Position numbers and translations under genes: made by a program. A DNA stretch of 6,441 nt, from contig JAEDMI010000142.1 of NCBI GenBank assembly GCA_016303085.1, forward strand, positions 1-6,441, written 5' to 3'. This stretch comes from Acetatifactor sp. (GTDB taxonomy: Bacteria > Bacillota > Clostridia > Lachnospirales > Lachnospiraceae). This document shows, in pieces, positions 1 to 6,082 of the stretch (its first letter is position 1; the number at the start of each line of letters is the position of its first letter). Under the pieces are notes generated by a model. The model was not told where the DNA came from and did not search any database. It worked only from the letters and a program-made list of their open reading frames with translations.

Positions 1-1
1 A

Positions 2-1333
2 TTAGCTGACCTTGTCTGGCTCTTTTTCCTCTACTCCTTTATCGGATGGTGTATTGAGGTATGCTACGCATCCATACGGCGCAGACAATTTGTAAACCGG
101 GGCTTTGTAAACAGCCCTATCTGTCCCATCTACGGCTTCGGCGCCGTGCTCTTTGCCCTGTTTCTCCCGGAGCTCGCCGGGAACCTGTTCTTTCTCTTTC
201 TGGGAGGCATGGTACTGGCTACTGTCCTGGAGTATTCCACGGGCATGCTCATGGAAAAGATATTCCACAAAAAGCTGTGGGATTACTCAAAAATCAGGTA
301 TAACATAGGCGGTTACGTCTGCCTTCGGTACTCTCTGCTCTGGGGTGCTCTCGCTGTTGTAACCATACTATTTACCAATCGGTTTTTTTGTGGTATCCTG
401 AATCTGCTTCCCCATCCGGTTGCTGTTGTCATCCTGTGGGCTGCCGCTATTCTCTTTCTTTTAGACTTTATTACCTCAGCCATGGCTGTACAGGGAATGA
501 AAATAACGGTAAAACGGCTTTCCAGCTTATCTGACGGGATGCAGCACACTTCAAGGCTTTTGGAAAATCGACTGACCGCAGTCATACAAAAGCGAATGAT
601 TAAATCCTTTCCCACCATCACCCGGGAGAATCTGGAAAACAGTATTCGGGAAAGAAATACCCGGAAGGAAAGCACTGTTTTTGCCGAGGGCTGCAGTTTT
701 TACAAGCTTGCATCTCTGTTCCTTATCGGTGCTTTTCTGGGAGATATCACAGAAACCATCTTCTGTCTGATTACCACAGGTACACTCATGAGCCGAAGCA
801 GTGTAGTGTACGGTCCCTTCAGTATTGTCTGGGGTCTGGGCTGTTCTCTGCTGACCCTGCTTTTATACCGTTACCGCAATAAAAGCGACCGTTACATTTT
901 TTTTGCAGGTACTCTTCTGGGCGGTGCCTACGAATACATATGCAGTGTATTCACAGAGCTGGTCTTCGGAACCGTATTCTGGGATTACAGCGGCTTCGCC
1001 TTTAATCTGGGCGGACGTATCAATTTGCTTTACTGTTTCTTCTGGGGAATTGCCGCAGTTGTCTGGCTGAAGGTAATATATCCCGGACTGTCCCGATGGA
1101 TAGAAAAACTGCCGAAACGTTTCGGAACCGTATTACTGAATATCTTAATTATATTCATGCTGATAGACATGGCTATTTCTGCTCTGGCACTATCCAGATA
1201 CACAGAGCGCCATACCGCGGAGACTGCTGTGGCAGCCGAATCCGAAATCTCATCTCTGGATGAGTTTCTTGACAGTCATTTTGACGATGAGAGAATTGAA
1301 CGAATTTACCCCAACGCAAAACTGGTACCGTAG
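2..1333 (+). CDS. Two-domain CmpB/DUF1113-type integral membrane protein (putative ABC-transporter type IV family), 5'-partial
   Basis: The reading frame is open from the first bases, and residues encoded before the first internal ATG (position 146) already match the family, so the true start lies upstream of the window; 443 residues are visible. The N-terminal copy has YSFIGWCIEV, FVNRGFVNSPICPIYGFG (residues 30-47), LEYSTG, WDYS (93-96) and LLDFITSAMA. The second copy has GDITETIF, VVYGPFSIVWG, YEYICS, WDYSGF (327-332), FNLGGRI and LIDMAISALA. Each copy contains several hydrophobic segments. They are joined by a charged, probably cytosolic linker (about residues 165-230), and the protein ends in an acidic soluble tail. 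These motifs are those of Pfam ABC_trans_CmpB (formerly DUF1113) as I know it; that family has no firmly established function and lacks an ATPase domain. It precedes a PilZ gene by 27 nt, suggesting co-transcription. Family assignment is good; substrate and role are unknown. Confidence 0.85.
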   Translation, partial: LADLVWLFFLYSFIGWCIEVCYASIRRRQFVNRGFVNSPICPIYGFGAVLFALFLPELAGNLFFLFLGGMVLATVLEYSTGMLMEKIFHKKLWDYSKIRYNIGGYVCLRYSLLWGALAVVTILFTNRFFCGILNLLPHPVAVVILWAAAILFLLDFITSAMAVQGMKITVKRLSSLSDGMQHTSRLLENRLTAVIQKRMIKSFPTITRENLENSIRERNTRKESTVFAEGCSFYKLASLFLIGAFLGDITETIFCLITTGTLMSRSSVVYGPFSIVWGLGCSLLTLLLYRYRNKSDRYIFFAGTLLGGAYEYICSVFTELVFGTVFWDYSGFAFNLGGRINLLYCFFWGIAAVVWLKVIYPGLSRWIEKLPKRFGTVLLNILIIFMLIDMAISALALSRYTERHTAETAVAAESEISSLDEFLDSHFDDERIERIYPNAKLVP

Positions 1334-1360
1334 GGGAAAATGTGACAAAGGAACAAGAAC

Positions 1361-2029
1361 ATGCGAATAGGAGATTTACAACCCGAACAGAATATTTCGC
1401 TGTTAGTCAATGTGAACGGGACTTCCCTCACCTTTGAATCCAAGGTTCAGGAAAACTACCCCAGAAAAAATATGATTATTGCAGACCCTGTCATCAGAGA
1501 AGGGAAGCCTGTCTCCTTTCGTGGAAAAAATATCATCGTGAACCTCCTTGCAAGCTTTCAGGATGAAAAGCCTCTTTTGTTTAAAAATGTATCTTCGAAG
1601 CTCTTAAAAAAGAGTAACGGAGAATTTTGCTATTGTTTTACAACGATTGCGGAAGGCGTCATTTATAATCGGCGGGAAAATTTCCGCTGTTATGTAGGAA
1701 TCGGCAGTTCGGTGCAGCGAGGCTTAAATTCCGCTGCACGCACCGCTATAATCCGTGATGTCAGCTACACCGGCTTCGCAGTAGTGTGCGATGCCGACTT
1801 TTCCGCAGAGTGCGGTCAGCTTCTCCACACCGTACTCAACGATCAGCCGAAGGAAAACGGCACCGTCTATTCCTTCCATCTCTACGGTCTTATTGCAAGA
1901 ATACAGGAATTGGATAACGGAAAAGTCCTGTACGGCTGCAAACTTACCGGTCCGGTGCCCGGCTTGGATAAATATATCATGGAGAAGGAAAGGCTTCGCT
2001 TAAAAAGCACAAATGGAGGGAATCTTTAA
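1361..2029 (+). CDS. YcgR-like PilZ-domain protein, predicted cyclic di-GMP receptor
   Basis: This 222-residue soluble protein has the two-part layout of YcgR-like proteins: a beta-rich N-terminal domain (about residues 1-100) followed by a PilZ domain (about 103-212). The c-di-GMP signature is intact: RRENFR at 104-109 supplies the RxxxR element (R105, R109), and RDVSYTGFAV at 132-141 supplies the D/NxSxxG element (D133, S135, G138). In the family these residues wrap around a c-di-GMP dimer. The ATG at 1361 is preceded by AAAGGA at 1347-1352 with 8 nt spacing. No signal peptide or membrane segment is seen. It lies 27 nt after the membrane-protein gene on the same strand, so both are probably in one transcript ending at the 2040-2075 terminator. 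No flagellar gene is in view, so a motility-brake role like that of YcgR cannot be assumed; control of the neighbouring membrane protein is a possible alternative. Confidence 0.88.
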   Translation: MRIGDLQPEQNISLLVNVNGTSLTFESKVQENYPRKNMIIADPVIREGKPVSFRGKNIIVNLLASFQDEKPLLFKNVSSKLLKKSNGEFCYCFTTIAEGVIYNRRENFRCYVGIGSSVQRGLNSAARTAIIRDVSYTGFAVVCDADFSAECGQLLHTVLNDQPKENGTVYSFHLYGLIARIQELDNGKVLYGCKLTGPVPGLDKYIMEKERLRLKSTNGGNL

Positions 2030-2039
2030 ATTAAGTAAA

Positions 2040-2075
2040 ACGGCAGTCAGCCAAATGGCGGACTGCCGTCTTTTT
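2040..2075. terminator. Bidirectional intrinsic terminator between converging genes
   Basis: A 9-bp stem, ACGGCAGTC (2040-2048) with GACTGCCGT (2061-2069), is extended by an inner GCC/GGC stem with an AAAT loop. On the plus strand it is followed by C and five T, ending the membrane-protein/PilZ transcript. On the minus strand the stem is followed by TTTTACTTAATTT, so it can also end aguB. The TAA stop of aguB (2074-2076) lies in the T tract, so the hairpin sits directly after that gene. Confidence 0.88.
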
Positions 2076-2949
2076 ATTCTGTCAGCTTTCCATACATCTC
2101 CGGACGTCTGTCCCGGAACAATCCCCAACTGAACCGCATTTCTTCTATGGCATCCAAATCAAAGGTACAAAGAATCACCTTCTCCTCTGTCCTACCGGCA
2201 TCCTCCAACACCTCACCTGTCTCATCCGTAATAAAAGATGACCCGTAGAACACAAGCGCAGAAGACTGATTGTTATTATCCTTTGTGGGACTCACCTTCT
2301 CCTCTCCGATACGGTTTGCCGCAATCACAGGTACCACATTGGCAGCTGCATGTCCCTGCATACACCGCCTCCAGTGAGGCATACTGTCACACTCGATGAT
2401 CGGCTCGGAACCGATGGCCGTAGGATAAAACAAAAGCTGGGCACCCATGAGCGCCATGCACCTAGCCGTCTCGGGAAACCACTGATCCCAGCAGATGCCC
2501 ACGCCGATTCTCCCGTACGCGGTATCCCACACTCGAAAGCCTGTATTTCCCGGGGTAAAATAGAATTTTTCCTGATAGAAATGGTCATCGGGAATATGTG
2601 TCTTCCGGTATACGCCGAGGACAGTGCCGTCTGCGTTAACCACTGCTACGGAATTATAGGTAACGTTGCCCTCCCGCTCAAAAAAGCTGATGGGCAGAAC
2701 CACCCTTAATTCCTCTGCCAACTTGCGAAAATGATTAACCGCCGGGTTCTCCTCCACGGTTCTCGCCAGACTGTAGGAATCGTAATTTCTCTCCTGACAA
2801 AAATACCGGGTCTCAAACAATTCCGGCAACAGGATAATTTGGGCTCCCTTTGCTGCCGCCTCTCTCACTGCCTTCTCCGCCGCTTCAATATTCTCTTCTC
2901 TGGAACGGTTACAGTACATCTGCACCGCCGCTACGGTTACATTTTTCAT
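2074..2949 (-). CDS. aguB: N-carbamoylputrescine amidase
   Basis: AguB hydrolyses N-carbamoylputrescine to putrescine, CO2 and ammonia, the last step of the agmatine route to putrescine; it acts in the cytoplasm. The 291-residue protein is full length for this nitrilase-superfamily enzyme. The Glu-Lys-Cys triad is visible: E43 in LLPELFE, K116 in YRKTHIPD and C153 in GVGICWDQWFPE. SEP (181-183), DSMPHWRR and GHAAANVVPVIAANRIG (199-215) are typical of AguB rather than of other nitrilases. The ATG at 2949 follows AGGAG (2959-2963 on the plus strand) with 9 nt spacing. It lies 85 bp downstream of aguA, which makes its substrate, and is probably co-transcribed with it, although two hairpins sit between them. 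Beta-ureidopropionase is a more distant relative and is unlikely given the neighbour. Confidence 0.95.
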   Translation of the reverse strand: MKNVTVAAVQMYCNRSREENIEAAEKAVREAAAKGAQIILLPELFETRYFCQERNYDSYSLARTVEENPAVNHFRKLAEELRVVLPISFFEREGNVTYNSVAVVNADGTVLGVYRKTHIPDDHFYQEKFYFTPGNTGFRVWDTAYGRIGVGICWDQWFPETARCMALMGAQLLFYPTAIGSEPIIECDSMPHWRRCMQGHAAANVVPVIAANRIGEEKVSPTKDNNNQSSALVFYGSSFITDETGEVLEDAGRTEEKVILCTFDLDAIEEMRFSWGLFRDRRPEMYGKLTE

Positions 2950-2974
2950 TTATTCACACTCCTTTTTCTGCCAT

Positions 2975-3003
2975 GAAAGAATGTGGCTCGGACACATTCT
3001 TTC
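2975..3003 (-). other. Perfect 11-bp stem-loop in the aguA-aguB spacer
   Basis: GAAAGAATGTG (2975-2985) is a perfect inverted repeat of CACATTCTTTC (2993-3003) around a 7-nt loop. On the minus strand it lies 11 nt before the aguB Shine-Dalgarno sequence. There is no T tract after it, so it is not a normal intrinsic terminator; RNA processing, mRNA stabilisation or a protein binding site are possible. The structure is seen in the sequence; its role is unknown. Confidence 0.7.
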
Positions 3004-3015
3004 CCGGAATCCGGA

Positions 3016-3050
3016 TACTCTTACGTTATGTCCTTTATAACGTCAGAGTA
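3016..3050 (-). other. Stem-loop spanning the aguA stop codon
   Basis: TACTCT (3016-3021) pairs with AGAGTA (3045-3050), and ACGTTAT (3023-3029) with ATAACGT (3037-3043). Together they give a 14-position stem with one mismatch and a 7-nt loop. The aguA TAA stop (3035-3037) lies at the loop edge, so translating ribosomes would open the stem. On the minus strand no T run follows, arguing against a factor-independent terminator. It is separated from the second hairpin of the spacer by 12 bp. Confidence 0.7.
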
Positions 3051-4162
3051 CCTTGATTCCGTGGTATCTGCTGGGTAATACAATGAATATTTCCCCCTCC
3101 GATTAAAATATCCCGGGCATAAATCTGCACGACTTCTCTGTCAGGAAACAAATCCTGCAATATTCGCTTTGCCTTCTCATCGGCAGGGTCACCGAAACCC
3201 GGCATGACAATATTTTTGTTGGAAATATAAAAATTCACATAGGATGCTGCCAGACGCTCTCCGGGGTTGCGGGTAGGCTCATCCCAGCAGGCATCCAAAC
3301 CGTCACATTCCTCTGCCGTCATTGTCACCGGCTTCGGCAACGGAAGCTTGTGCACCTTGATTCGTCTGCCTTTTGCATCCACCGCCTTCTCCAAATAATC
3401 CAGGCAGGCCTTTGACATGGCATACTGGATATCGCTCTCATCCTCCGTCCACGCCAGCACAACCTCGCCCGGTGCCACAAAGGCGCAGATGTTATCCACA
3501 TGCTCATTGGTTTCATCGTGATATATTCCACAGGGCAACCAGAGAACAGTGGAAATATTCAGGTATTCTTTGAGAATACTTTCAATCTGCTCCCTGCTCA
3601 ATTCCGGGTTTCGCCCTTTGCTCAGAAGACAGCTCTCCGTCACCATGCAGGTTCCTTCCCCGTCCACATGAATGGAACCGCCTTCTAAAATAAAATCCCT
3701 CTTATCGTAGACATCCTTTTCCAGTAAATCACAAAGTTTCCGTGCCATACGGTTGTCCTTGTCCCAGGGAAAATAGAGACCGTCATAAAGTCCTCCCCAG
3801 GCGTTAAAGCCCCAGTCAATTCCCCGGACTTCTCCCGCGTCATTTTTTACAAAGGTCGGAGCATAGTCTCTGGCCCAGGAATCATTGCTTGCCATCTCCA
3901 CCACCCGGATATGGTCCGGCAACATGGCTCTTGCATTATCATACTGCGCCTCACTTGCACAGACCGTCAGCTTTTCCGATTCCGCGATTACCTCCGCAAT
4001 TTTTACAAATGCCTTTCTGGCTGCATATGCCCCATACTGCCAGGAATCGGAGCGTTCCGGGAATATCATAATACAGCCCTCGTGGGGCTCAAACTCTGCC
4101 GGCATGCGGAAGCCGTCTGCCGCGGGCGTGGAATCCTTGATAATTTTCAATTTTATACCCAT
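3035..4162 (-). CDS. aguA: Agmatine deiminase
   Basis: AguA converts agmatine to N-carbamoylputrescine and ammonia. The 375-residue length is normal for this peptidyl-arginine-deiminase-fold family. Visible family motifs are ADGFRMPAEFEPHEG (15-29), NDSWARDYAPTF (93-104), LEGGSIHVDGEG (159-170), DETNEHVDN (216-224, with the likely catalytic His221 and Asp223) and GGGNIHCITQQIPR (355-368) with the probable nucleophile Cys361. The ATG at 4162 is preceded by GGGAAAGG; the GGGA part is at usable distance, but the site is weak, so the exact start is less certain than the rest. aguB follows after 85 bp. No antiporter, putrescine carbamoyltransferase or carbamate kinase gene adjoins it, which favours putrescine synthesis over the energy-yielding agmatine deiminase catabolic system. 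A promoter of its own is predicted at 4256-4284. Confidence 0.96.
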   Translation of the reverse strand: MGIKLKIIKDSTPAADGFRMPAEFEPHEGCIMIFPERSDSWQYGAYAARKAFVKIAEVIAESEKLTVCASEAQYDNARAMLPDHIRVVEMASNDSWARDYAPTFVKNDAGEVRGIDWGFNAWGGLYDGLYFPWDKDNRMARKLCDLLEKDVYDKRDFILEGGSIHVDGEGTCMVTESCLLSKGRNPELSREQIESILKEYLNISTVLWLPCGIYHDETNEHVDNICAFVAPGEVVLAWTEDESDIQYAMSKACLDYLEKAVDAKGRRIKVHKLPLPKPVTMTAEECDGLDACWDEPTRNPGERLAASYVNFYISNKNIVMPGFGDPADEKAKRILQDLFPDREVVQIYARDILIGGGNIHCITQQIPRNQGTLTL

Positions 4163-4255
4163 ACCTTTCCCGCATAAGCCTTCTATATATGAGAATAAGC
4201 TTCCTTGCGTTAATTCAGGTTTCTTTCTTATAAATTCATTATTGTTTCTTAATAA

Positions 4256-4284
4256 TTTTTAGAAATCCTTTCGGATATAGTCAA
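4256..4284 (-). promoter_or_regulatory. Predicted sigma-A-type promoter of aguA-aguB
   Basis: On the minus strand TTGACT (plus coordinates 4279-4284; 5/6 to consensus) is followed after exactly 17 nt by TAAAAA (4256-4261; 4/6). Transcription would start near 4249 and give an AT-rich leader of about 87 nt. A weak hairpin (AAGC at 4176-4179 with GCTT at 4199-4202, plus an inner TTCT/AGAA stem) lies just before the ribosome binding site. If real, aguA-aguB can be expressed independently of nspC. Confidence 0.5.
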
Positions 4285-4440
4285 ACTTCTGACACATTTT
4301 CCCTGTATGATGAATACATAAACAAATGAAGCTGTTGAGTTTTAACATTGGGGTTAGGGTTCTGTCAGCTTCGACAAAAAACAATTCTGCTTCGGCAGGT
4401 TCCTATATACTTCCTCTTTTTTCAATACATATATGCAACT

Positions 4441-4466
4441 GTCCCCGGCAATGTCGGGGACTTTTT
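4441..4466 (+). terminator. Orphan intrinsic terminator on the plus strand
   Basis: GTCCCCG (4441-4447) pairs perfectly with CGGGGAC (4455-4461) around a 7-nt loop and is followed at once by TTTTT (4462-4466). The orientation is plus only: on the minus strand the stem is followed by AGTTGC with no T run. The nearest plus-strand gene ends more than 2.4 kb upstream beyond another terminator, so the terminated transcript must start within the preceding few hundred bases or be antisense to aguA. Confidence 0.7.
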
Positions 4467-4516
4467 GCTGTATTTCACATTCCAACATTTTAAATCGGAT
4501 GATACTCTTCCGGCTC

Positions 4517-5761
4517 TTACAGCCTGCTCTTGAAATCAGCATAGCCAAATTCCTTCACAATCCGGCACTCCCCGTCCTTCTCCCGCAGCACAATGGCAGG
4601 AAGAGGCATCCCGTTGAAGGTATTATTTTTCACCATGGAATAAATTGCCATGTCCTCAAATACCAGCTTATCTCCTTCCTGCAACGGTTTCTCAAAGGAA
4701 TAATCTCCGATGATGTCTCCCGCAAGGCAGGTAGGCCCTCCCAGGCGGTATGTAAATGACTTCTCACCCGGCTGTCCGCTTTTCTGAAGGGGCGGTCTGT
4801 AGGGCATCTCCAACACATCCGGCATATGACAGGCTGCGGAGGTATCTAAAATGGCAATCCTCAGTTTGTCCTCTCCCCCTGTACTGCACGATGTACTGCA
4901 CGATGTACTACCCAATGTACTTCCGACAGCTCTTTCAACCGGCACCTTTGTCTCCTGTATTTCCAGAACACTTGTCACCAGAAAGCCTCCGTTCAGTGCC
5001 ACGGCTTCTCCCGGCTCCAGGTAAACAGTCAATCCATATTTTTCCTGCATTCTCCTGATACACTTTTCCAACCTGAGAATATCATAGCCCTCCCGGGTAA
5101 TATGGTGTCCTCCGCCGAAATTAATCCATTTCATTTCGGACAAATATTCGCCGAATTTTTCCTCCACCGCATCCAGAGTTTTTTCCAAGTCATCGGAATC
5201 CTGCTCGCAGAGAGTATGAAAATGCAGCCCGTCAAGTAATGTAAAAAGTTCTGGTTTACTGCCTATTCCCTCTGCAAAATTCTCCTTGGTCACGCCCAGT
5301 CTGGAGCCCGGAGCACAGGGGTCATAAATGGCATGTCCCTCCTGAGTGGAGCATTCCGGATTGATGCGCAACCCGATACTTTTACCTGTCGCCTTCGCCA
5401 TTGCACTATATTTCTCCACCTGCCTCCAGGAATTGAAAACAATGTGGTCACAATATTTCAGGATTTCTTCAAAATCTTCCTCTCTGTATGCCGGGGAAAA
5501 AATATGATTCTCGCAGAACCGCCCCTGTTCCGAAAGAGGCTTTACCATCTCCTCAGCACACAGTTTTGCCTCATACAGTCCGCTTGCCGTGGCGCCGCAG
5601 AGGTACTCGCCAATCAGCGGATACAATTCATACATGGAAAAGGCCTTTTGCGCCAACAGGATTCTCGCACCCGTCCGCTCCATGACACCCTTTAATACTT
5701 TTAAGTTTTTTTTAATCAATGCCTCATCCACCACATAGCAGGGGGTAGGCAGTTCAAACAT
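4517..5761 (-). CDS. nspC: Carboxynorspermidine/carboxyspermidine decarboxylase
   Basis: NspC is a PLP-dependent fold-III (alanine-racemase-like) decarboxylase that releases CO2 from carboxyspermidine or carboxynorspermidine, the final step of AdoMet-independent spermidine/norspermidine synthesis. From the chosen start (414 aa), motifs are TPCYVVDE near the N terminus, AQKAFS with the PLP lysine K39, GLHFHTLCEQ, NFGGGHHITREGYD (about 214-227), LEPGEA, AILDTSAACHMPDVLEMPYRP, GGPTCLAGDIIGDY (341-354, catalytic-type C345 and D349) and the C-terminal MVKNNTFNGMPLP. The SD AGAGG (5772-5776) lies 10 nt before the ATG at 5761 and 4 nt before an alternative ATG at 5767; a further upstream TTG at 5803 is unlikely. 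The protein is somewhat long because of a loop insertion of about 25 residues containing a Ser/Thr/Cys tandem repeat. A related diaminopimelate decarboxylase is ruled out by the NspC-specific motifs. Its partner dehydrogenase is not in the window. Confidence 0.94.
   Translation of the reverse strand: MFELPTPCYVVDEALIKKNLKVLKGVMERTGARILLAQKAFSMYELYPLIGEYLCGATASGLYEAKLCAEEMVKPLSEQGRFCENHIFSPAYREEDFEEILKYCDHIVFNSWRQVEKYSAMAKATGKSIGLRINPECSTQEGHAIYDPCAPGSRLGVTKENFAEGIGSKPELFTLLDGLHFHTLCEQDSDDLEKTLDAVEEKFGEYLSEMKWINFGGGHHITREGYDILRLEKCIRRMQEKYGLTVYLEPGEAVALNGGFLVTSVLEIQETKVPVERAVGSTLGSTSCSTSCSTGGEDKLRIAILDTSAACHMPDVLEMPYRPPLQKSGQPGEKSFTYRLGGPTCLAGDIIGDYSFEKPLQEGDKLVFEDMAIYSMVKNNTFNGMPLPAIVLREKDGECRIVKEFGYADFKSRL
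4880..4927. repeat. 12-bp tandem repeat, four units, in-frame inside nspC
   Basis: On the plus strand the unit TGTACTGCACGA occurs twice perfectly (4880-4891, 4892-4903), followed by two diverged units TGTACTACCCAA (4904-4915) and TGTACTTCCGAC (4916-4927). TGTACT is constant in all four. Read on the coding strand it gives a run of Ser-Thr-Ser-Cys/Gly-Ser-Thr type residues (about residues 280-294 of NspC). As 12 is a multiple of three, changes in copy number keep the frame. Confidence 0.92.
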
Positions 5762-5855
5762 GCTCATATTTCCTCTCATTCTGCAGCTCCGGTACAGCTT
5801 CAAATATTTCTTTCAGCCTAACTTTCCTTACTTTCAACTCAATCCTCTTGTCCCG

Positions 5856-5875
5856 CTTTTCGGAAGAGTGTTCCC
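5856..5875. repeat. 20-bp direct repeat, copy 1
   Basis: CTTTTCGGAAGAGTGTTCCC is identical at 19 of 20 positions to 6198-6217. It contains GGAA-GAGTG-TTCC, a small dyad. This copy lies in the nspC leader, about 95 bp before the gene. Confidence 0.8.
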
Positions 5876-6054
5876 TTTTCCTACGGTCTTGTTTTACTTT
5901 CTTAGAAACATATCAACAACCGACTCCTCTTCTTTACGGACTTATTCCACCAACAGAAAATTGTATATTGATATATTTGATTTCTTTCCCCGCATTTCAA
6001 CAACTCTTTTCTTAACAGTTCTCTCAGACTTTCCTATAGCGAGTTGTTTCTTTC

Positions 6055-6082
6055 ATTTTATCATATGATTAGGCTAAATCAA
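6055..6082 (-). promoter_or_regulatory. Predicted sigma-A-type promoter of nspC
   Basis: On the minus strand TTGATT (plus coordinates 6077-6082; 4/6 to consensus) and TAAAAT (6055-6060; 5/6) are separated by 16 nt. The -10 element is preceded by TGA, giving an extended -10 (TGATAAAAT). Transcription would begin near 6048. The spacer and -10 edge contain a perfect 10-bp palindrome, ATCATATGAT (6060-6069), a possible repressor site. Confidence 0.6.

Larger units (their letters stand above)
4163..4516. other. 354-bp intergenic region between aguA and nspC; possible plus-strand small RNA
   Basis: No credible protein gene is seen. The region holds the predicted minus-strand aguA promoter and, on the plus strand, an intrinsic terminator (4441-4466) with no plus-strand gene before it. 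Upstream of that terminator are an inverted repeat GAAGCTG (4328-4334)/CAGCTTC (4366-4372) and a CTGC-TTCG-GCAG hairpin (4387-4398). Plus-strand promoter candidates are TTGCGT-18 nt-TATAAA (4205-4234) and an isolated TATGAT (4306-4311). These would give RNAs of roughly 225 or 150 nt. I do not recognise it as a named RNA family. No clear T-tract terminator for nspC was found on the minus strand. Confidence 0.4.

Noticed and set aside
313..675. Minus-strand 120-codon frame inside the membrane-protein gene
   Set aside because: It is a shadow of the strongly supported plus-strand gene; no SD and a Arg/Ser-rich composition typical of antisense reading.
3885..4262. Plus-strand open frame of 125 codons opposite the aguA 5' end
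   Set aside because: Most of it is the antisense of a well-supported aguA gene, and no recognisable motif or SD is present.
4350..4359. GGGGTTAGGG, resembling a telomere-type repeat
   Set aside because: Only about one and a half units occur in a bacterial intergenic region; coincidence.
4376..4399. CTGC-CGAA-GCAG hairpin followed by TTGTTTTTTG on the minus strand as an nspC terminator
   Set aside because: The stem is only 4-5 bp and the T run begins several bases after it; too weak to call as a terminator.
4354..4548. Minus-strand 64-codon frame beginning inside the end of nspC
   Set aside because: There is no SD before either possible ATG, it overlaps nspC, and no domain-like pattern could be recognised; the frame runs through the terminator hairpin region.
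5760..6068. Plus-strand open frame of 102 codons across the nspC leader
   Set aside because: It has no SD, a Phe/Ser/Leu-rich composition explained by the pyrimidine-rich strand, and overlaps the nspC start and promoter.
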